The notes: generated by a model from the letters alone, not told the origin. A DNA stretch of 64,000 nt from Paenisporosarcina sp050269735 (GCF_050269735.1 NZ_JBNNIX010000002.1:679620-743619); one strand, 5' to 3'. Positions 51,444 to 61,495 are shown, numbered from the stretch's first letter. A program made the numbers and translations.

Positions 51444-51670
51444 AATTCCTGGTGATTGGTATTTTCCGTTTTTATCAGAAATTCATTTCCCCTTTGACCC
51501 CACCGAGCTGCCGATTTTATCCAACATGCTCCCACTACGGAGTTGAAGCAGTTGAAAAGCATGGTGCCTTTAAAGGTATCTACTTGGCTATTAGCAGAAT
51601 CCTTCGCTGCCATCCTTTTCACGAAGGTGGATATGACCCTGTTCCAGAAGAATGGCCTTCAAAGAAATGA
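51440..51670 (+). CDS. yidD: Membrane protein insertion efficiency factor YidD
   Basis: A 76-aa protein. The YidD signature FYQKFISPLTPPSCRFYPTCSHYGVEA is complete, including the three conserved cysteines. It is a membrane-associated protein proposed to aid YidC-dependent insertion. It overlaps the 48-aa gene by 4 nt and is followed by a terminator. Confidence 0.95.
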   Translation: MKFLVIGIFRFYQKFISPLTPPSCRFYPTCSHYGVEAVEKHGAFKGIYLAISRILRCHPFHEGGYDPVPEEWPSKK

Positions 51671-51692
51671 CTTTTAAATGAGTCATTTTTTT
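51664..51692 (+). terminator. Terminator after yidD
   Basis: The stem aaatgact / agtcattt with an 8-nt loop and eight T's. Confidence 0.9.
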
Positions 51693-51752
51693 TGTGTCCT
51701 TTTTCCTTGTCTTTTATAGATGTTTCTTGTATGATAAGAAAGTTCTATATAC

Positions 51753-51773
51753 AAATCGTAATCGTTACTATTT
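51753..51773 (+). promoter_or_regulatory. Zur box
   Basis: AAATCGTAATCGTTACTATTT matches the Bacillus Zur-type operator AAATCGTAATNATTACGATTT with two differences. It lies 16 bp before the zinc-binding lipoprotein start and should repress it when zinc is plentiful. Confidence 0.85.
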
Positions 51774-51788
51774 AAAAAGGAGATACAC

Positions 51789-52790
51789 ATGAAAAAGTAC
51801 CTATTATATAGTTTTATCACGTTATTGGTTTTATCTACTGTCGCATGTGGAAAAAACACACCAACGACCGGGGAATCTAAAAATCCCGATGCATTAACTG
51901 TTTACACGACCGTTTATCCACTCACTTATTTTACCCAACGCATCGGAGGAAATAACGTTCATGTTGAATCCGTTTATCCAGCAGGATCGAACGAGCATAC
52001 ATTTGATCCAACGCAAAAAGATATGATGGACTTAGCAAATGCAGAATTATTTTTTTATGTAGGTCTTGGTCTTGAAGGGTTTGTCGACAATGCGAGAAAG
52101 ACATTAGCAAATGAAGAAGTGACAATGGTCGCAACTGCCGATGAAGTGACAGACGAAGAATTGGCTATGAGTAAAGGACATGAGAATGACGGGCACGATG
52201 AAGAGCATGAAGAAGGCCATGCAAATGAAGGTGACGGGCACGAAAGTCATGATCATGGTAAAACCGATCCCCACCTTTGGATTTCACCACAGATTAGTAT
52301 GAAGCTTGCCTCTTCTATTAAAAACTCTCTGATTGAAAAAGACCCGGAGAATGAAGCCACTTATACAAAAAACTATGAAGCTTTAATACTCGAACTTGAA
52401 CAGCTTGATAAAGATTTCAAAGAAATGGCAGATGCTTCAACTAACAAAACGTTCTTTGTTTCTCATGCAGCGTTTGGCTACTTGGGTGGAACATACGGAC
52501 TTGAGCAAGTTGCAGTTGCAGGCTTGAATTCGCAGGACGAGCCGTCACAACAAGAGCTCACTGAAATTGTTAAATTAGCTAAAGAAAAAAACATCACTAC
52601 AATTTTATTTGAACAGAATGTCTCATCCAATTTAACAAAAGTGATACAGAATGAAGTTGGAGCTGATGCAATGACGTTGCATAATTTAGGCGTATTAACG
52701 AATGAAGATATCGATAATAAAGAGACATACTTTACCTTAATGGAACAGAATTTAGAGACATTAAAGAAAGCATTGGCCTCTGCGAAGTAA
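51789..52790 (+). CDS. znuA: Zinc ABC transporter substrate-binding lipoprotein ZnuA/AdcA-type
   Basis: A 333-aa protein. A signal peptide with lipobox STVAC anchors it to the outer membrane face. It is a cluster A-I metal-binding protein with a His-rich acidic loop (about 130-155, many H/E/D), NEHTFDP, TDPHLWISP and VSHAAFGYL metal ligands. It captures Zn2+ for a ZnuBC importer. The permease and ATPase genes are not in this window. A Zur box upstream supports zinc control. Confidence 0.93.
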   Translation: MKKYLLYSFITLLVLSTVACGKNTPTTGESKNPDALTVYTTVYPLTYFTQRIGGNNVHVESVYPAGSNEHTFDPTQKDMMDLANAELFFYVGLGLEGFVDNARKTLANEEVTMVATADEVTDEELAMSKGHENDGHDEEHEEGHANEGDGHESHDHGKTDPHLWISPQISMKLASSIKNSLIEKDPENEATYTKNYEALILELEQLDKDFKEMADASTNKTFFVSHAAFGYLGGTYGLEQVAVAGLNSQDEPSQQELTEIVKLAKEKNITTILFEQNVSSNLTKVIQNEVGADAMTLHNLGVLTNEDIDNKETYFTLMEQNLETLKKALASAK

Positions 52791-52793
52791 AAT

Positions 52794-52828
52794 AAAAACC
52801 ACGGAATGTTTTTCATTCCGTGGTTTTA
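52794..52828. terminator. Bidirectional terminator, znuA / menC
   Basis: The stem aaaccacggaatg / cattccgtggttt with a short T-rich loop between convergent genes. Confidence 0.92.
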
Positions 52829-52829
52829 C

Positions 52830-53942
52830 TTATTTAAACAGCTTGTTTCGTACCTCGAACTGCTGAATAATCGATTGATTCCATTCAACCCCTACGCCGG
52901 GTGAGCTCGAGAGTTCAATTTTACCTTCACATACATCGATGAGAGGAGTCGCCAAGTCATCTTTCCAAAAGTGTGTCGATGAACTGAAATCCCCAGGGAA
53001 TGTAACACCTGGCAAAGAAGCAAAAGCCAAATTGAATGCTTTTGATACGCCGAATTCAATCATTCCTCCTACCCAAATTGGCACATCTGCTTGCATGCAT
53101 TGATGATGAATTCGGAGAGCTGCTGATAGTCCACCAACTCTGCCTTGCTTCATCACAAGTATTTTGCCTGACTTACGTTCAATCATATCTAACGCATCTT
53201 CATAACTGGCAATGCTTTCATCCAAGGCAAATGGCGTTTTCATTGTTTTTTGAGCTTCTGCAGAAACCCGATTAAGCTGTTCCGAAAAAGGTTGTTCAAT
53301 TAGAGCAAAACCACAATCGTCGAAAGCGCGTAAGTAATCAATGGTACTTTCAGTAAATGCACCATTCGCATCGGCGAAAAATAACGTTTGTGGGTATTTT
53401 TCGATTAAGGACTTCATGTCTTGCGGATTGGTGTTTTGAGATATTTTGATTTTAATTCGTTTATATCCTTTTTCTACAGCGGCATCGATTTCTTTCTTCA
53501 TTACACAATCAGTAGCAGCAGCTACGACAACACCGGCTTCGATTGTTTCTTTTACTCCACCGATGACTTGCCAAAGAGGTTTATTTAATTTCTTAGCATA
53601 TAGATCCCATAATGCATGATTTACAGCCGCTTTTGCCATATGGTTGCCTTTGATAGCCTTTAGTGCTAATTCGAGTTGATCTGGGTGCGAGAAGGATTGA
53701 TTCAACATGGCTGGAATTATCCATTTTTCTAGTGTGTTCCATGCCGTGTCCACCGTTTCTTCGGTGTACCAGGGAGAAGCAAATGCTACACATTCCCCAA
53801 CACCAATTGTGCCGTCAGCATCCGTCACTTCAAGAAGGACACTCTCCCTTTCTTCCACTTCCTGCAAGTGAGTAATAAATGAATGTTTTAGAGGCACTTT
53901 TACGTGATATAACGTCACTCTTTTGATTTGGATGTTAACCAC
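52830..53942 (-). CDS. menC: o-Succinylbenzoate synthase MenC
   Basis: A 370-aa enolase-superfamily enzyme. The catalytic lysines are in YKRIKIKIS, metal ligands in FFADANGAF, then ALDES and a Lys in VMKQGRVGG. It dehydrates SHCHC to o-succinylbenzoate. The start is GTG at 53940-53942 behind GAGAGC-type purines, inside the end of menE (28-nt overlap). Last gene of the men operon. Confidence 0.93.
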   Translation of the reverse strand: MVNIQIKRVTLYHVKVPLKHSFITHLQEVEERESVLLEVTDADGTIGVGECVAFASPWYTEETVDTAWNTLEKWIIPAMLNQSFSHPDQLELALKAIKGNHMAKAAVNHALWDLYAKKLNKPLWQVIGGVKETIEAGVVVAAATDCVMKKEIDAAVEKGYKRIKIKISQNTNPQDMKSLIEKYPQTLFFADANGAFTESTIDYLRAFDDCGFALIEQPFSEQLNRVSAEAQKTMKTPFALDESIASYEDALDMIERKSGKILVMKQGRVGGLSAALRIHHQCMQADVPIWVGGMIEFGVSKAFNLAFASLPGVTFPGDFSSSTHFWKDDLATPLIDVCEGKIELSSSPGVGVEWNQSIIQQFEVRNKLFK

Positions 53943-55363
53943 GCTCTCAGCTCTCTTCTCAGTAATTTATTCGATGCATTTCTCGGCATAACCTGTACAT
54001 GGTGCAATACTTTCGGCATTTTATAAGGTGCCAATTTATCCTGCAAAAACGCTTGTAATGATTCCAATGAGAGTGCCTCATCACCGACAATAAATGCTAC
54101 CGGTACTTGTCCCCACTTCTCGTCACTCATTCCACAAACACCCGCTTCACGTATCATGGGATGTTGAAGAATAGCATTTTCCACTTCTGCCGGATAAATG
54201 TTTTCACCACCTGAAATAATTAAATCAGAGCGACGATCGACGACATATAAATATCCTTCATCATCAAAATATCCGATATCGCCCGTACGGAGCCATCCGT
54301 TTTCCTGAGATGCTGTGGAAGCATTTCTACCGATATAGCCCGGGGTTACATGGCCACCACGGATGCAAATCTCGCCTTCTTCAAAAGGATTTGTCGCTTG
54401 ATCGATTTCAATAAAACTTAAATACAATGGCTTCCCAGAAGACCCAAGCTTTCTTACCGCATCTTCAGGAGCAAGTGTCGCCGTTTGTGAAGATGTTTCG
54501 GTCATCCCGTAGGTTTGCAGAATGGGAATACCACGAGCAATTGCTCTCACTAAATAGGTACTCGGAACAGGACCACCGCCAACAAGCATCGTCAGCAAAC
54601 GAGACGATACATTAACGTTTCGCTCTTCTAATTCGCGTAAAATCCGTTCTAACATAACTGAGACAACAGACATACGAGTGACCTCTCCGCTTACTAAGTC
54701 GTCCACCACGTGGCTTATCTCAAATTTCGAATACAGCCTCACTTCCATTCCATATAAGACCGAGCGAATGAAAATAGATAATCCACTAATGTGAAATACA
54801 GGCATGGTGCACAACCACACATCATCTGGTTGAACCCCCATATTGAAGGCGGAGGCAGTCGCATTGGTTGTGTGGTTTTGAACCGTTTGACGAACACCTT
54901 TTGGATTACCCGTTGTTCCGGATGTATACATTATGGACATGGTGCGTTCAAGCGGCCATTCGTCTTCTATTTCGAACTTGACGGAAGTTTTCTCAGTTAG
55001 TACATCCATGGTAATTGGGGAATGGATAGCCACTCTTTCTTCATAACCACCATCCACTAACAATAAAGACGGTTGAGCATCGTCAATTTGATAGGAAAGC
55101 TCTCCATCAGAGAGTCTTTCATTTAATAACACCACTTCACAACCTAATTGCCAACAAGCATGAATAGTCACAATCAACGCTGGTTGTGAGGGTGATAATA
55201 TGGCGATGCGATCTCCATTCTTGACGCCAAAAGCTTTCAATGAACCCGCTACTTCTAAGGCTTCATCAAAGAGCTGTTGGAAAGTCCATGATTGATGTCC
55301 ATATGTTAATGCTTTGCGATTGGGCGTCATTTTGACACGCTGTGCTAACCAGTTAGGATACAT
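53915..55363 (-). CDS. menE: o-Succinylbenzoate--CoA ligase MenE
   Basis: A 482-aa adenylate-forming enzyme. AMP-binding motif IMYTSGTTGNPKG, then QTYGMTETSSQ, WLRTGDIGYFDDEGYLYVVDRRSD and C-terminal KMPKVLHHV. It makes OSB-CoA. ATG 55361-55363 has AAAGGTGG. A hairpin with a T run (55381-55410) lies just upstream, between menB and menE, and may act as an attenuator. Confidence 0.95.
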   Translation of the reverse strand: MYPNWLAQRVKMTPNRKALTYGHQSWTFQQLFDEALEVAGSLKAFGVKNGDRIAILSPSQPALIVTIHACWQLGCEVVLLNERLSDGELSYQIDDAQPSLLLVDGGYEERVAIHSPITMDVLTEKTSVKFEIEDEWPLERTMSIMYTSGTTGNPKGVRQTVQNHTTNATASAFNMGVQPDDVWLCTMPVFHISGLSIFIRSVLYGMEVRLYSKFEISHVVDDLVSGEVTRMSVVSVMLERILRELEERNVNVSSRLLTMLVGGGPVPSTYLVRAIARGIPILQTYGMTETSSQTATLAPEDAVRKLGSSGKPLYLSFIEIDQATNPFEEGEICIRGGHVTPGYIGRNASTASQENGWLRTGDIGYFDDEGYLYVVDRRSDLIISGGENIYPAEVENAILQHPMIREAGVCGMSDEKWGQVPVAFIVGDEALSLESLQAFLQDKLAPYKMPKVLHHVQVMPRNASNKLLRRELRAWLTSKSKE

Positions 55364-55380
55364 AAAATTTTGCCACCTTT

Positions 55381-55410
55381 AGAAAAAGCTGTCCTCATAA
55401 AGGACAGCTT
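55381..55410 (-). terminator. Terminator or attenuator between menB and menE
   Basis: A perfect 10-bp stem aagctgtcct / aggacagctt with a 5-nt loop, followed by TTTTT on the minus strand, 18 bp before menE. It should reduce menE-menC transcription relative to menF-menB. Confidence 0.75.
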
Positions 55411-55423
55411 GAAAATTGTCATA

Positions 55424-56242
55424 TCAAGGGAAACGAGGGAATTGACCGAAATCAGGTTTACGTTTTTCCTTAAAGGCATCGCGGCCTTCTTTTGCTTCAT
55501 CAGTTGTGTAGTAAAGAAGTGTTGCATCTCCAGCCATTTGTTGCAGCCCTGCCAAACCATCCGTATCTGCGTTCATTGCCGCTTTCAGGAAACGAAGAGC
55601 TGTAGGTGACATAGAAAGCATTTCTTCACACCATTGAACCGTTTCATCTTCCAATTGTGCGTAAGGAACTACTGTATTGACCAAGCCCATATCTAATGCT
55701 GCTTGTGCGTCATATTGACGACATAAGTACCAAATTTCACGCGCTTTTTTATGTCCGATAATACGAGCTAAATAACCAGAACCGTAACCTGCGTCAAACG
55801 AGCCGACTTTCGGTCCAGTTTGTCCAAATATTGCGTTGTCTGCAGCGATTGTTAAATCACAAACTACATGAAGAACGTGTCCGCCACCGATTGCATAACC
55901 TGCTACCATTGCAACAACAGGCTTAGGAATAACGCGAATCAAACGCTGTAAATCCAGAACGTTCAAACGTGGGATTTCATCTTCTCCAACATACCCACCA
56001 TGTCCACGGACTGATTGGTCACCACCTGAACAGAAAGCTTTTTCGCCTTCACCTGTTAATACGATAACGCCGACTTTTGAATCATCGCGCGCATAAGTAA
56101 ATGCATCCAATAATTCTTTAACGGTTTTAGGTCGGAAAGCATTTCTTACTTCCGGACGGTTAATTGTGATTTTCGCAATCCCGTTAAAAGTTTCATACTT
56201 AATATCTTCATATGTACGTTCTGATACCCATTGACGTGTCAT
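55424..56242 (-). CDS. menB: 1,4-Dihydroxy-2-naphthoyl-CoA synthase MenB
   Basis: A 272-aa crotonase-fold enzyme. VRNAFRPKTV, CSGGDQSVRG and YAIGGGHVLHVVCDLTIAA are MenB hallmarks, with bicarbonate-site and catalytic residues in the expected context. It cyclises OSB-CoA. ATG 56240-56242 has GGAGGAAG; the frame is open 5 codons further. 11 bp after menH. Confidence 0.97.
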   Translation of the reverse strand: MTRQWVSERTYEDIKYETFNGIAKITINRPEVRNAFRPKTVKELLDAFTYARDDSKVGVIVLTGEGEKAFCSGGDQSVRGHGGYVGEDEIPRLNVLDLQRLIRVIPKPVVAMVAGYAIGGGHVLHVVCDLTIAADNAIFGQTGPKVGSFDAGYGSGYLARIIGHKKAREIWYLCRQYDAQAALDMGLVNTVVPYAQLEDETVQWCEEMLSMSPTALRFLKAAMNADTDGLAGLQQMAGDATLLYYTTDEAKEGRDAFKEKRKPDFGQFPRFP

Positions 56243-56253
56243 ACTCTTCCTCC

Positions 56254-57081
56254 TCAAGATCTTTCTAATACTTGCTCCATTATTATTGTAGCAAACTGAA
56301 CGGGATTTTCCACATGAATTGCATGACCCGCTTCTGAAACTTCTAGATGCTGGCTGTTTTGAATCTGTTTTGTCATTTGCTTTCCAATAATCGTGAATTT
56401 TTCATCAAGTTCACCCGTGATTATTGTGACAGGGATTTTCAACTCATTCAATCGAAACCAGTAAGAAGGTTGACGACCGGTACCCATTCCTTTCAAACTA
56501 TTCCAGAGACCTGAAGCAGTTTGTTGCATGCGATCTTCCCTAATGGATTGAAGCTTGATCTCATCCAATTTTTTTTGAGATTGAAATAACGGAATGTCCT
56601 GCCAAAAATCGATGAAGGATGAAAGACCTTCACTTTCCAGCTTCATAGCTAATTGATTATCTGCAGCTATTCGGGAAAGTCGGTCGGCTTCTATATCCAA
56701 ACCTGGCGACGCACTTTCCAATACTAACTTCCGAACATATTCAGGATAACTAAGTGCATAAGCAAGTGCAACTCGCCCCCCCATTGAATAGCCCACGAGT
56801 GAAAAACTTGTTATGTTAAGAGTTTGGATAAGCACATGTAGATCCTTTAGTTGTTCGCTCATTTCATATCGTTTGTAATCTTTAGGTGATTCGGTGTTTC
56901 CGTGACCTAATAAATCAACCGTAATACAACGGACAGTTTCAGGTAATTGTTCAATAATTGGATGCCATGTTTTCGTGCTGCCAGTAAATCCATGCAAAAA
57001 GAGAATGGTTTCCAAAGCGTTTTTATTTTTAATTGAATAACTGACATTCACACCTCGGACTGATGCAACTAGTTGTTCCAT
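56254..57081 (-). CDS. menH: SHCHC synthase MenH
   Basis: A 275-aa alpha/beta-hydrolase. Nucleophile elbow GYSMGG, oxyanion LHGFTGS, and C-terminal acid/His in TGELDEKF and EAGHAIHVE. It eliminates pyruvate from SEPHCHC to give SHCHC. The start overlaps the menD stop by 13 nt, so translation is coupled. Confidence 0.94.
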   Translation of the reverse strand: MEQLVASVRGVNVSYSIKNKNALETILFLHGFTGSTKTWHPIIEQLPETVRCITVDLLGHGNTESPKDYKRYEMSEQLKDLHVLIQTLNITSFSLVGYSMGGRVALAYALSYPEYVRKLVLESASPGLDIEADRLSRIAADNQLAMKLESEGLSSFIDFWQDIPLFQSQKKLDEIKLQSIREDRMQQTASGLWNSLKGMGTGRQPSYWFRLNELKIPVTIITGELDEKFTIIGKQMTKQIQNSQHLEVSEAGHAIHVENPVQFATIIMEQVLERS

Positions 57082-58787
57082 TTCAGGTCCAACTCCTCAG
57101 TAATCCCGTTCCATAATTGTCGATGTGCCAAAACGTTCTGTTGGCGATTCGTCTTCACTTCAATGATTCGCAAATCTTTTTGTTTTGCTGTCGTTAAAGC
57201 ATTTATGAACTCATCTTTTGACTCAACTGCAAAGTATTCTGCTTCGTACATGGTCGCTATTGAATCGAAAGACAAGCCGGTTGGTGTACCGAACAGTTTT
57301 TCAAAATAAATCTCTTCACTTGATTGAGGCAAATAAGAGAAAATGCCTCCTCCATCATTATTCATCACGACAATGGTGAGGTCCGTCTCATGGAAACGTG
57401 AAACCAATAAACCATTGCTGTCGTGAAGGAACGAGATGTCCCCGATTAATAAAGTGGCAGGTCGTTTTCTCGCCTGCTGAATGCCAAGTGCAGTTGAAAC
57501 AACACCATCAATTCCATTTGTTCCGCGGTTAGCATAAATTGCAATGTCTTTAGTTGTTTGATTGAAGAAAGTATCGACATCCCGAATTGGCATACTGCTA
57601 CCAGAAATGAGGTCACTCCCATCGGACAAATAATGAAATAGCACTCCGGCTAGTGCGCCTTCGTCGTTTTGCTCTTGAATATATTTCTCGACATGTGTTG
57701 TTGCAATTTTATTTGCCTTTGTCCAGTTGATAAGAGCTTCGTTTTCATGAACGTTGCTCAACTCTTTCCAGAACACTTGCGCCACAGAATGAACATGGTG
57801 CGTCACCACCCCCAACGAGTCCCTGAACATTGGATCTTCATCGACCGCAACATAAATTTCAGGCTGAACATCTTTTAGAAATAGTGAGAGCGGCTTAGAA
57901 ACCGGTTGAGCACCAAAACGAATCACTACATCGGGAATAACGGACTGTTTAAAGTTTTCACTTTTCAGTAGTGCATCGTATTGATCAATAAGTAAGTGTA
58001 AGCAATCTTCCGGGACACTTGTCCGAAGTTGAGAAAGTGAATCTGCCAATACTGGCCACTGGATGGATTTTGCAAAAGCCCAAAACTCTCTTTTGGCCGT
58101 ATCTGCAGATAGTTCCCCAACGATGAGAAGTCCCCTTTTAGCGGAAGCAATCGATTGTTCAACAAAGTCGATTGTAGGCTGTGACGCAACAATCGTCCCT
58201 GACGTCGATTCTATAAATGAGGAAGGCTCAGGCTGGAAGTCAAAATCAAGCAACAAAGGTTCTCGGAAAGGGATGTTGATATGAACTGGTCCCATTGGTG
58301 CTGCCTTAGCATGTGTAATGGCTCTCGCAGTATGACGAACAATAAATGGAATCGTCTCTTGATGTTCGTCTGCTAACGGAAAGTCTACACTCCATTTAAC
58401 GTGTTTTCCGTATAGTTGAACTTGGTCGATGGCTTGAGGTGCTCCCACTTCCCTAAGTTCGTGTGGACGATCTGCTGTTAAAACAATTAAAGGAATCCTT
58501 GCATAGTTTGCTTCCACAATAGAAGGAAAATAGTTAGCAGCTGCCGTTCCAGACGTACACAGTAAAAGCACTGGACTTCGTTTAGCTTTGGCCATTCCTA
58601 AAGCAAAAAAACCAGCAGATCGTTCGTCAATTTGCATATATGTGTTGAATTCTTTTGTTTGACTAAAGGCATATGCAAGAGGCGTGGAACGAGAACCTGG
58701 ACTGATTACGATATCCTGAACGCCTGCTCGAAGAAAAGTTTGGACGATAGCGTGTACATATTCAGTTAAATTTGTACGGTTATCCAT
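57069..58787 (-). CDS. menD: SEPHCHC synthase MenD
   Basis: A 572-aa ThDP-dependent enzyme. The N-terminal motif ISPGSRSTPLAYAF, the catalytic region and the ThDP/Mg motif GDISFLHDSNG...NNDGGGIFSYLPQ are intact. It adds 2-oxoglutarate to isochorismate. ATG 58785-58787 overlaps the menF stop by 8 nt. Confidence 0.97.
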   Translation of the reverse strand: MDNRTNLTEYVHAIVQTFLRAGVQDIVISPGSRSTPLAYAFSQTKEFNTYMQIDERSAGFFALGMAKAKRSPVLLLCTSGTAAANYFPSIVEANYARIPLIVLTADRPHELREVGAPQAIDQVQLYGKHVKWSVDFPLADEHQETIPFIVRHTARAITHAKAAPMGPVHINIPFREPLLLDFDFQPEPSSFIESTSGTIVASQPTIDFVEQSIASAKRGLLIVGELSADTAKREFWAFAKSIQWPVLADSLSQLRTSVPEDCLHLLIDQYDALLKSENFKQSVIPDVVIRFGAQPVSKPLSLFLKDVQPEIYVAVDEDPMFRDSLGVVTHHVHSVAQVFWKELSNVHENEALINWTKANKIATTHVEKYIQEQNDEGALAGVLFHYLSDGSDLISGSSMPIRDVDTFFNQTTKDIAIYANRGTNGIDGVVSTALGIQQARKRPATLLIGDISFLHDSNGLLVSRFHETDLTIVVMNNDGGGIFSYLPQSSEEIYFEKLFGTPTGLSFDSIATMYEAEYFAVESKDEFINALTTAKQKDLRIIEVKTNRQQNVLAHRQLWNGITEELDLKWNN

Positions 58788-60162
58788 TTAATTTACCTCC
58801 AAGAGTGCGTAACATCGGTCTAAATTTCACTAATGTCTCCGCATATTCAGAAGTAGGATCCGAATCCGCAACAATTCCTCCACCAGCATATAAATAAGCA
58901 TTCGTTTTGTTCAATAACGCGGAGCGGATGGCAACAGCGAATTCACCGTTTCCTTCAGCATCAATCCAACCCACAGGTGCGGCATAGTATCCACGATTCA
59001 TTTGCTCAACCATTCTAATTATAGCCATGGCGTCTCCTCGGGGTTCTCCACCTAAAGCCGGTGTTGGGTGTAAATCTTTTACCAGTTGCAACAGTCCATA
59101 ACCTTTTTGCAACTTCCCTTCCACTGGTGTATATAAATGCTGAATGTCTCTGATTTTCATCAGTTTAGGGTATTTTGGAACTCTGACTTCGTCACAATAT
59201 TGATTAAATACTTCCGTAATCATATCTACCACATATTGATGTTCTTCTCTGTTTTTTGAATCCTGCAATAGGTCGTTGCCTAATTGCTGATCTTCGATTG
59301 CAGTTTGTCCCCTCTTAACAGAACCCGCTAAACAAGTGGACAGTGCGCGACGATTTTCTACTTTCACCAAGCGTTCAGGCGTTGCTCCAAAAAACAAATT
59401 ATCTGCAAGCTCTAGCCCAAACAGAAAACTTTCTGGTTGCTCTTTAGACGTATGATACATGGCAGATGGTGAACTCACTTCTTCTGCAAAAGTCAATTCC
59501 AATGAACGGGCAATGACAACCTTTTGAGCCTCACCAGCATGAATTAATTTCGTCACATGTGAAACTGCATCCAAATATAATTCCTTGTAGCGTTCATCCA
59601 TTTGAGTTAATAGCGGTTTTGCATAAGGTTTTAATTCCTTGACCTGCGCTGCATGGATCAGGTCATCCCGTTCTCCACGTAAGCGATCAAATTGAATTTG
59701 TGAATCTTTATCACTCGTTATTAAATGGATACTGATGAATACTCTGTCGTCACGTATGACGAGTTGAAAAGAAGGCACAGCAAAGTACGCCGAAGGGAAC
59801 ATATCCCACTCGGAAGATAATTTGTTGGCTGGGTCAAAAGAAAACCCGCCAAACAATATCGGTTGTAAATCATGTTCTTCATTCACGATTTTAGAGCACA
59901 GTTCATTCCATTGTTGATCCACTTCAGCGAAGCGATTTTCTTCTGCGGTACTTGTGATGACATGAGCATGTCCAAGTCCGACCAATGTAAATGTTTTTTC
60001 TCGGTTCTGCCAGTAAAATCTTTGACCTTTATATGACTCTCCTGCTTCAAAGAAAGCAACAGAGGATAATCCATTCACTTCAATCGTTTCTGTATAAAAA
60101 TGTACGGCCGAAGACTGATCTTCGACTACATATCCTGTGGATGTCAATGACTTTCGTTTCAT
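58780..60162 (-). CDS. menF: Isochorismate synthase MenF
   Basis: A 460-aa chorismate-binding enzyme. QKVVIARSLEL contains the general-base Lys, and TPALGGEPRGDA and the VGWIDAEGNGEFAVAIRSA region carry Mg/substrate ligands. It starts the menaquinone branch by isomerising chorismate. First gene of menF-D-H-B-E-C. ATG 60160-60162 has GGAGGG. It shares a 174-bp divergent region with menA. Confidence 0.95.
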   Translation of the reverse strand: MKRKSLTSTGYVVEDQSSAVHFYTETIEVNGLSSVAFFEAGESYKGQRFYWQNREKTFTLVGLGHAHVITSTAEENRFAEVDQQWNELCSKIVNEEHDLQPILFGGFSFDPANKLSSEWDMFPSAYFAVPSFQLVIRDDRVFISIHLITSDKDSQIQFDRLRGERDDLIHAAQVKELKPYAKPLLTQMDERYKELYLDAVSHVTKLIHAGEAQKVVIARSLELTFAEEVSSPSAMYHTSKEQPESFLFGLELADNLFFGATPERLVKVENRRALSTCLAGSVKRGQTAIEDQQLGNDLLQDSKNREEHQYVVDMITEVFNQYCDEVRVPKYPKLMKIRDIQHLYTPVEGKLQKGYGLLQLVKDLHPTPALGGEPRGDAMAIIRMVEQMNRGYYAAPVGWIDAEGNGEFAVAIRSALLNKTNAYLYAGGGIVADSDPTSEYAETLVKFRPMLRTLGGKLNG

Positions 60163-60336
60163 CCAGTTTCCCTCCGTAATTAGGACTTCATAAATATATG
60201 AGGACCCTTTAATATCCTACCTTCTATCATACCTCTTTATAGACGATTCAGCACTCGTAAAGCAAACAATCTACACAGAATTAGGTGGATGAAGTACAAT
60301 GAGAGAGGTAAAAAAAGAAGAAGGAGCGGAAACTTT

Positions 60337-61248
60337 ATGTCACACGATTTAAAAGCTGATAGTGGCTGGCGTATTTGGTGGCAATTAACACGGCCTCACA
60401 CGTTAACTGCATCATTTGTTCCTGTATTTTTAGGTACAATGATTGCCATTTCCTATACAGATATACACTGGCCATTATTCTTTGCTATGCTGTTTGCAAG
60501 CATGCTGATCCAAGCAGCTACAAATATGTTCAATGAGTATTATGACTTTGCAAGAGGATTGGATAATGAGAAGTCTGTTGGGATTGGTGGTGCCATCGTT
60601 AGAAATGGAGTTCAACCAAAAACAGTTATGCAGCTCGCTTTATTGCTCTATGCAATCTCAATTATTCTAGGGATATACATATGCATCGAAACCACTTGGC
60701 TATTAGCAATTGTAGGAGCCGTATCAATGGCGATTGGCTATTTCTACACAGGCGGTCCTTACCCTATTGCATATACGCCTTTTGGGGAATTATTTTCAGG
60801 TGTATTTATGGGAATGCTGATTGTTTTAATCGCATTCTATATCCAAACAGGAGAAATTACATCCATTGCTCTGATATTGTCTATTCCAAGTATGTTACTA
60901 GTCGCTGCAATTATGCTTTCAAATAATATACGGGATTTAGTGGAAGATAAAGCAGGCGGACGTAAAACAATGGCTTTACTGATTGGACGTAAACGCGCCA
61001 TCAATGTATTGCTCGGATTGTTCATCGCTTCATATTTATGGATCCTTGCACTGGTTGTCGCAGGAGAAATCACTCCATGGGCACTACTTGTTATTTTGAG
61101 CATAAAAAAACCGATACTTGCCATTCAGACATTTAAAGCTCATGAAGATCCGCTCAGAGTGGGTCCTGCCATGAAAGATACCGCACTCACGAATACGATC
61201 TTCGGTTTCCTTCTCGGAATCGGTTTGCTGATTGGATATATCTTATAG
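60337..61248 (+). CDS. menA: 1,4-Dihydroxy-2-naphthoate polyprenyltransferase MenA
   Basis: A 303-aa UbiA-family membrane prenyltransferase with eight to nine hydrophobic segments. The first Asp-rich motif is NMFNEYYDFARGLDN and the second NNIRDLVEDKAGGRKT. It attaches the isoprenoid tail to DHNA. ATG 60337 has AAGGAG; an upstream ATG at 60289 lacks spacing. It is divergent from the men operon, a tighter association than in B. subtilis, where menA is elsewhere. Confidence 0.96.
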   Translation: MSHDLKADSGWRIWWQLTRPHTLTASFVPVFLGTMIAISYTDIHWPLFFAMLFASMLIQAATNMFNEYYDFARGLDNEKSVGIGGAIVRNGVQPKTVMQLALLLYAISIILGIYICIETTWLLAIVGAVSMAIGYFYTGGPYPIAYTPFGELFSGVFMGMLIVLIAFYIQTGEITSIALILSIPSMLLVAAIMLSNNIRDLVEDKAGGRKTMALLIGRKRAINVLLGLFIASYLWILALVVAGEITPWALLVILSIKKPILAIQTFKAHEDPLRVGPAMKDTALTNTIFGFLLGIGLLIGYIL

Positions 61249-61257
61249 AAATTGAAC

Positions 61258-61297
61258 AAACCGCATGTGCCTGGACAAAGGCAATGCGGTTTTTTTA
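61258..61297 (+). terminator. Terminator after menA
   Basis: The stem aaaccgcat..gcc / ggc..atgcggttt with a T run. The following 61298-61495 contains no supported gene. Confidence 0.9.
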
Positions 61298-61495
61298 TGT
61301 ATTTTCAATATAGAGAAGGTTTCAATTGGCTCGCAGTGTTCGATCGAAAGCATATGGATCTTTACTTTCACAGAAACACCCATTAAACGACAGTATTAGG
61401 GTCATTTTGTATATTTCTACAACTTCTAATGAATGGAGCTGTTCTCTTCGCTCGGTATAAAGAATGACTCACCTGTTTTGAGAATGTAGGATTTT

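Noticed and set aside
61297..61386. 29-codon plus-strand ORF after the menA terminator
   Set aside because: No ribosome site (preceded by the terminator T run) and no coding features.
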